Positions 61,064 to 64,000 of a DNA stretch of 64,000 nucleotides are shown in pieces. This DNA is from an uncultured Magnetospirillum sp. (GTDB lineage Bacteria; Pseudomonadota; Alphaproteobacteria; Rhodospirillales; Magnetospirillaceae). Below the pieces are notes generated by a model. It worked only from the letters and a program-made list of their open reading frames with translations, had not been told where the DNA came from and ran no database searches. The position numbers were made by a program, and so were the translations under genes. Each line of letters begins with the position of its first letter. Position 1 is the stretch's first letter. The DNA lies in contig NZ_CAINTR010000008.1 in the NCBI RefSeq assembly GCF_903853455.1, positions 1-64,000 on the forward strand, given 5' to 3'.

Positions 61064-62166
61064 TGCCCCGGCCCGGCCCCGGTCAATTCGGTCAGCCGCT
61101 TGGCCGCCGCCTCGCCGGCCAGACGATGGCCAAGCGCCGACCAGTGGCCGTCATGGGCGAAATGGATCTTGGCGGCGCCTTCCGGCTCGAACGAGGGATA
61201 GGGATCGACCACCGCGATTCCCTTGGCGGCGAGGCGCGACGCCAGCCCTTCGCGCAGGGAGCGGAAATAGGGGTCGGCCTTCATCAGGTCCAGGCGCGCC
61301 GGGATGAGCACCACCGCGAAGGGGGTTCCGGCGGGAAGCTCCTCGTTCAGCCGCCCGATCTCGGCGACGGTGGAGTCCAGCACCTCCTCGACGCGATCCT
61401 CGGGGAACTGGTGCAGCTCGGCGGCCGGCGGTGCGATCAGGTGCAACCCCACCAGCAGGCTCTCCAGGCTGGAGATCTGCTTCACCGACACCGCGACGAA
61501 GTTGTACAGCGCCGAAATGCCGGTCAGGCCATGCTTGAAATAGATCAGGGGCGGCAACCGGAACGACCGCTTTTCCGGCACCGGCTCCGCCGCCGACGCG
61601 GCCGTCCGGGCCGGGCAGTCGTATTCCATCAGGTCGTTCTCGATGGTCAGGCCCATCAGAACCGCCTTGGGCCGCGCCTCCTTGGGCATGCGGGCCACCA
61701 GGGTGCGATAGCCGCACACATCGGTGCCGGGGCTGGCGACGCTGTACCAGGGCCAGCCCAATTGGCCCGCCGCCACCGCGCCGAAGCTTTCCTCGTTGGC
61801 GACGCCCCAGCCGAAGGTGAAGGAATCGCCCACCTCCCACAGCCGTCCGTCGGCGGCGGCCACCGGGTCGAGGTCACGCAGGCCGGACTCGTTGATCTGA
61901 AGATGGGCGCGGAAATCGCCGTTGTTCTGCGAGAACCAGCCGTCGAAACCGGGCCGCGCGATGGGAACGTCGGGCCAGCCGGCGACCTTGGCGGTGGTGA
62001 TGAAGCGGGTGCTGTCGAACTCGGCCCAGCGGGGGAACATGACCCGCGCCGCGCCCTCCGCCAGCCCCAGCGCCACCACCAGCCCGATCAGCGCCGCGAA
62101 CAGATTGCCCAGCAGCGAGCGCGGCCCGGACTCGTGGTAATGATGACTGCGCCGCCGCCTTTTCAT
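61060..62166 (-). CDS. SGNH hydrolase-type exported esterase or acyltransferase
   Basis: A 368-residue protein: a basic N-terminus, one membrane helix (LFAALIGLVVALGLAEGA) and an exported SGNH domain with GDSFTFG (113-119) and HDGHWSALGHRLAGEA, so serine, aspartate and histidine are present. It resembles AlgJ/AlgX-type proteins that finish O-acetylation. Overlaps the dehydrogenase gene before it and the SGNH-like gene after it by four bases each. Confidence 0.8.
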   Translation of the reverse strand: MKRRRRSHHYHESGPRSLLGNLFAALIGLVVALGLAEGAARVMFPRWAEFDSTRFITTAKVAGWPDVPIARPGFDGWFSQNNGDFRAHLQINESGLRDLDPVAAADGRLWEVGDSFTFGWGVANEESFGAVAAGQLGWPWYSVASPGTDVCGYRTLVARMPKEARPKAVLMGLTIENDLMEYDCPARTAASAAEPVPEKRSFRLPPLIYFKHGLTGISALYNFVAVSVKQISSLESLLVGLHLIAPPAAELHQFPEDRVEEVLDSTVAEIGRLNEELPAGTPFAVVLIPARLDLMKADPYFRSLREGLASRLAAKGIAVVDPYPSFEPEGAAKIHFAHDGHWSALGHRLAGEAAAKRLTELTGAGPGQ

Positions 62167-63221
62167 ACCAGTCCCTCCGGAACCGAATCGGACAATCCCC
62201 AACGCGCCTTCCAGGCCGGATCGGCGCAGTAGATGCGGTAGACCATCTCCATGGTCTTGAACGCTTCCCGCGACGAGCCGTTGACGATGGGCTTGGCGGT
62301 CTTCACCGCCTCGGCGAATTCGGCGATCTCGTCGGCCCAGCTGGGGTCATGGTTGTAGCGGGTGGTCTGTTCCTTGGGGTCGCCGGCGTCGTCGGGATGG
62401 GCCCAGGCCACCGTCAAGGTCTCGGCGCCATAGGATTTGGAGCCCGACAGGATACCGGCCAGCACGATGGTTCCCTTCGACAGGGTGATTTCCAGGTTGA
62501 AGCGATGCCGCCACTGGGTCGCCGAGGAATGCAGCATGGCCACCACGCCCTCGGTGGAGCGCATCAGGGCGAAGGCGTTGTCCTCGACGTCGTGGTTCCA
62601 GAAGTCGTTGGACACGAAGGAATGCACATCGGCGAACTCGCCGCCGAACAGCCGGATCAGGTCGACCATGTGGATGCCCTGGTCCAGCAGGACGCCCCCG
62701 CCGGCGATGGCGCGCTTGGTGCGCCAGTGGTCGGGCGAGCGGTAATCGATGATGGTGGACTTGCCGTAGACGCCGCGCAGGTTCAGCACCCGGCCCAGTT
62801 CGCCCGACTGCACCAGCGCCAGGGCGTCGCGTACCGAATCGTGGTAGCGATGGTTGAAGCCGTATTTGAGCCGCAGATCCGGATGATGCTTCTCGCAGGC
62901 GATGACACGGGCGACGTCGGCCAAGTCGCGGCCCGGCGGCTTCTCGCAGAAGACATGCAGACCATGCTCCAGGCCGGCGATGGTGACCTCGGCGGCGATG
63001 TCGTTGGTCAGGCAGACGAACAGGATGTCGAGCTGTTCCGCCTCCAGCAGGCGCTGATAGGTGGTGTAGTGGCGCACGCCATCAGAAAAACAACCTTCAC
63101 CCTCCAGCCGGCGGTCGCACACCGCCACCGTCACCAGATCGGGATGCAGGTCGATACATTGACGGCGGCGCAGCCCGACCACGCCGTAACCGGCGATGCC
63201 CACCCGCAACCGGTCAGCCAT
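62163..63221 (-). CDS. Gfo/Idh/MocA family sugar dehydrogenase
   Basis: A 352-residue NAD(P) oxidoreductase. RVGIAGYGVVGLRRRQCIDLHPD binds the nucleotide, LHVFCEKPPGRDLADV holds the catalytic-lysine motif EKP, and GGGVLLDQGIHMVDLIRLFGGEF carries the histidine. Family members oxidise or reduce nucleotide-sugar positions. Together with the next gene it makes a tandem pair. Confidence 0.85.
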   Translation of the reverse strand: MADRLRVGIAGYGVVGLRRRQCIDLHPDLVTVAVCDRRLEGEGCFSDGVRHYTTYQRLLEAEQLDILFVCLTNDIAAEVTIAGLEHGLHVFCEKPPGRDLADVARVIACEKHHPDLRLKYGFNHRYHDSVRDALALVQSGELGRVLNLRGVYGKSTIIDYRSPDHWRTKRAIAGGGVLLDQGIHMVDLIRLFGGEFADVHSFVSNDFWNHDVEDNAFALMRSTEGVVAMLHSSATQWRHRFNLEITLSKGTIVLAGILSGSKSYGAETLTVAWAHPDDAGDPKEQTTRYNHDPSWADEIAEFAEAVKTAKPIVNGSSREAFKTMEMVYRIYCADPAWKARWGLSDSVPEGLV

Positions 63222-64000
63222 GGGCGGGGGTCCGGTAGAGATTGGACAGGGCCTCGTTGACCCGGCCCAGCCGGCTCGACTGCTCGGGCGAGTCCACCGC
63301 CACCCAACCGCCCGCCGCCTCGTCGGAGCGATAGAAGGCGTGCAGCAGCTTCAAGGTGCCGAGGCAATCCTCGCGGCTGACCGGATAGGGGGTGCCGTTG
63401 TGAAAAGTATTGGCGATGTCCTGGTACATGGTGGCATGGCCGTAGCCGTAGACCGCGCCATGGCCCTCGATGCCCTTGAAGTCCTCGGAGTTGACGGCGC
63501 AGGCGCCAGGATCGGGGGTGAAGACCTGCAGCTCGTTGACGGCGATGCCGCCGATCTGGGCCAGACCCTTCTCGCCGACGATGGAGATGGAAGCCTCGAA
63601 ATCGTCGGGCCGCGCCGCCGTGGTCACTTCCAGCACGCCCACGGCTTTTCCGGCGTAACGCAAGGTGGCGACGACGGTGTCCTCCACCTCGATATCGGCC
63701 CCCAGGGTGCGCATGGTGGCCGAGACCTGATCGACCTCGCCACCCAGATGGCGCAGCAGATCCACATGGTGGATGCCCTGGTTGGTCAAGGCGCCGCCGT
63801 CATGGCTGAAGGTGCCGCGCCACGGCGCCAGATCGTAATAGCGCTGCGGCCGGCACCAGCGCACCCGCACGCTCATGATGCGGATCTCCCCCAGCTCGCC
63901 GGTCGCCAGTGCCTGGCGGACGCGACGCACCGCCTTGTTGTGGCGGTTCTGGAACACCGGGAAGATGGAGAGTTTCAGCCGGTCGGCGGTCTCCCAGGCG
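63214..64000 (-). CDS. Gfo/Idh/MocA family sugar dehydrogenase, cut by the window edge
   Basis: The C-terminal 261 residues or so are visible; the frame stays open to 64000 (AWETADRLKLSIFPVFQNRHNKAV). FQNRHNKAVRRVRQALATGELGEI and FSHDGGALTNQGIHHVDLLRHLGGEV are typical of WlbA-like sugar oxidoreductases. The nucleotide-binding start lies outside the window. Its end overlaps the next dehydrogenase by eight bases. Confidence 0.82.
   Translation of the reverse strand, partial: AWETADRLKLSIFPVFQNRHNKAVRRVRQALATGELGEIRIMSVRVRWCRPQRYYDLAPWRGTFSHDGGALTNQGIHHVDLLRHLGGEVDQVSATMRTLGADIEVEDTVVATLRYAGKAVGVLEVTTAARPDDFEASISIVGEKGLAQIGGIAVNELQVFTPDPGACAVNSEDFKGIEGHGAVYGYGHATMYQDIANTFHNGTPYPVSREDCLGTLKLLHAFYRSDEAAGGWVAVDSPEQSSRLGRVNEALSNLYRTPAHG

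Noticed and set aside
57602-61201. A 1199-codon open frame on the plus strand
   Set aside because: It runs antisense across four well-supported genes, is rich in arginine, glycine, glutamine and histidine as GC-rich antisense frames are, and has no domain or ribosome site.
1-64000. Magnetosome, phage or plasmid genes
   Set aside because: No mam, mms, integrase, terminase, capsid or replication gene was found; the only mobile elements are the two IS630 insertions.

Overview
The window is GC-rich DNA with dense, alphaproteobacterial-style gene packing. GTG and TTG starts and ATGA stop/start overlaps are common, and there are alphaproteobacterial families such as DUF1150 and DUF2336. I read it as a Rhodospirillales chromosome, plausibly Magnetospirillum-like. 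The genus is inference: no rRNA, tRNA or magnetosome gene is present to anchor it. Most of the window is a large surface-glycan (O-antigen, capsule or exopolysaccharide) region with a few housekeeping genes embedded.

Layout. 1-2204: start of an unknown gene, a TIR-NB-ARC protein, a DUF1150 protein and an Hsp20 chaperone. 2308-7946: GDP-fucose synthase, membrane glycosyltransferase-like protein, GmhB, RsmB, then UDP-glucuronate decarboxylase on the other strand. 8512-20329: secreted nuclease, FabI, diguanylate cyclase with DUF2336, haem-motif chemoreceptor, IlvE, MarR, response regulator, histidine kinase, methyltransferase. 20342-32665: glycosyltransferases, PurH, WecB, O-antigen ligase-like protein, GmhA, FemAB-like protein, DegT-type enzyme, first AsnB. 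32655-38977: second AsnB on the minus strand, divergent from a plus-strand set of acyl carrier protein, hotdog hydratase, B12-type radical SAM enzyme and FkbH-like enzyme. 39154-44655: SGNH-like protein with MBOAT acyltransferase, heparinase-like protein, methyltransferase. 44653-46759: two nested IS630-family elements. 46757-55537: 2-hydroxyacid dehydrogenase, HAD phosphatase, KdsB-like cytidylyltransferase, two methyltransferases, membrane protein, DPM1-like glycosyltransferase, GMC oxidoreductase. 55646-64000: third AsnB, then a coupled minus-strand operon of two Gfo/Idh/MocA dehydrogenases, three SGNH-like proteins and an MBOAT acyltransferase.

How they may work together. Precursor enzymes (Fcl, UXS, WecB, GmhA/GmhB, Gfo/Idh/MocA pair, KdsB-like) feed nucleotide sugars to the glycosyltransferases and the ligase-like protein. 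Two MBOAT/SGNH modules, three glutamine amidotransferases, several methyltransferases and the FkbH/ACP/radical SAM set look like decoration machinery. That last set, divergent from the two-amidotransferase operon, is my best candidate for an undescribed system: a glyceryl-ACP-derived, possibly methylated and amidated, substituent on a surface glycan.

Two families of intergenic repeats punctuate the region. One appears to supply the Shine-Dalgarno sequence for two downstream genes. The IS630 pair sits exactly in a CTAG shared by the stop codons of two convergent genes.
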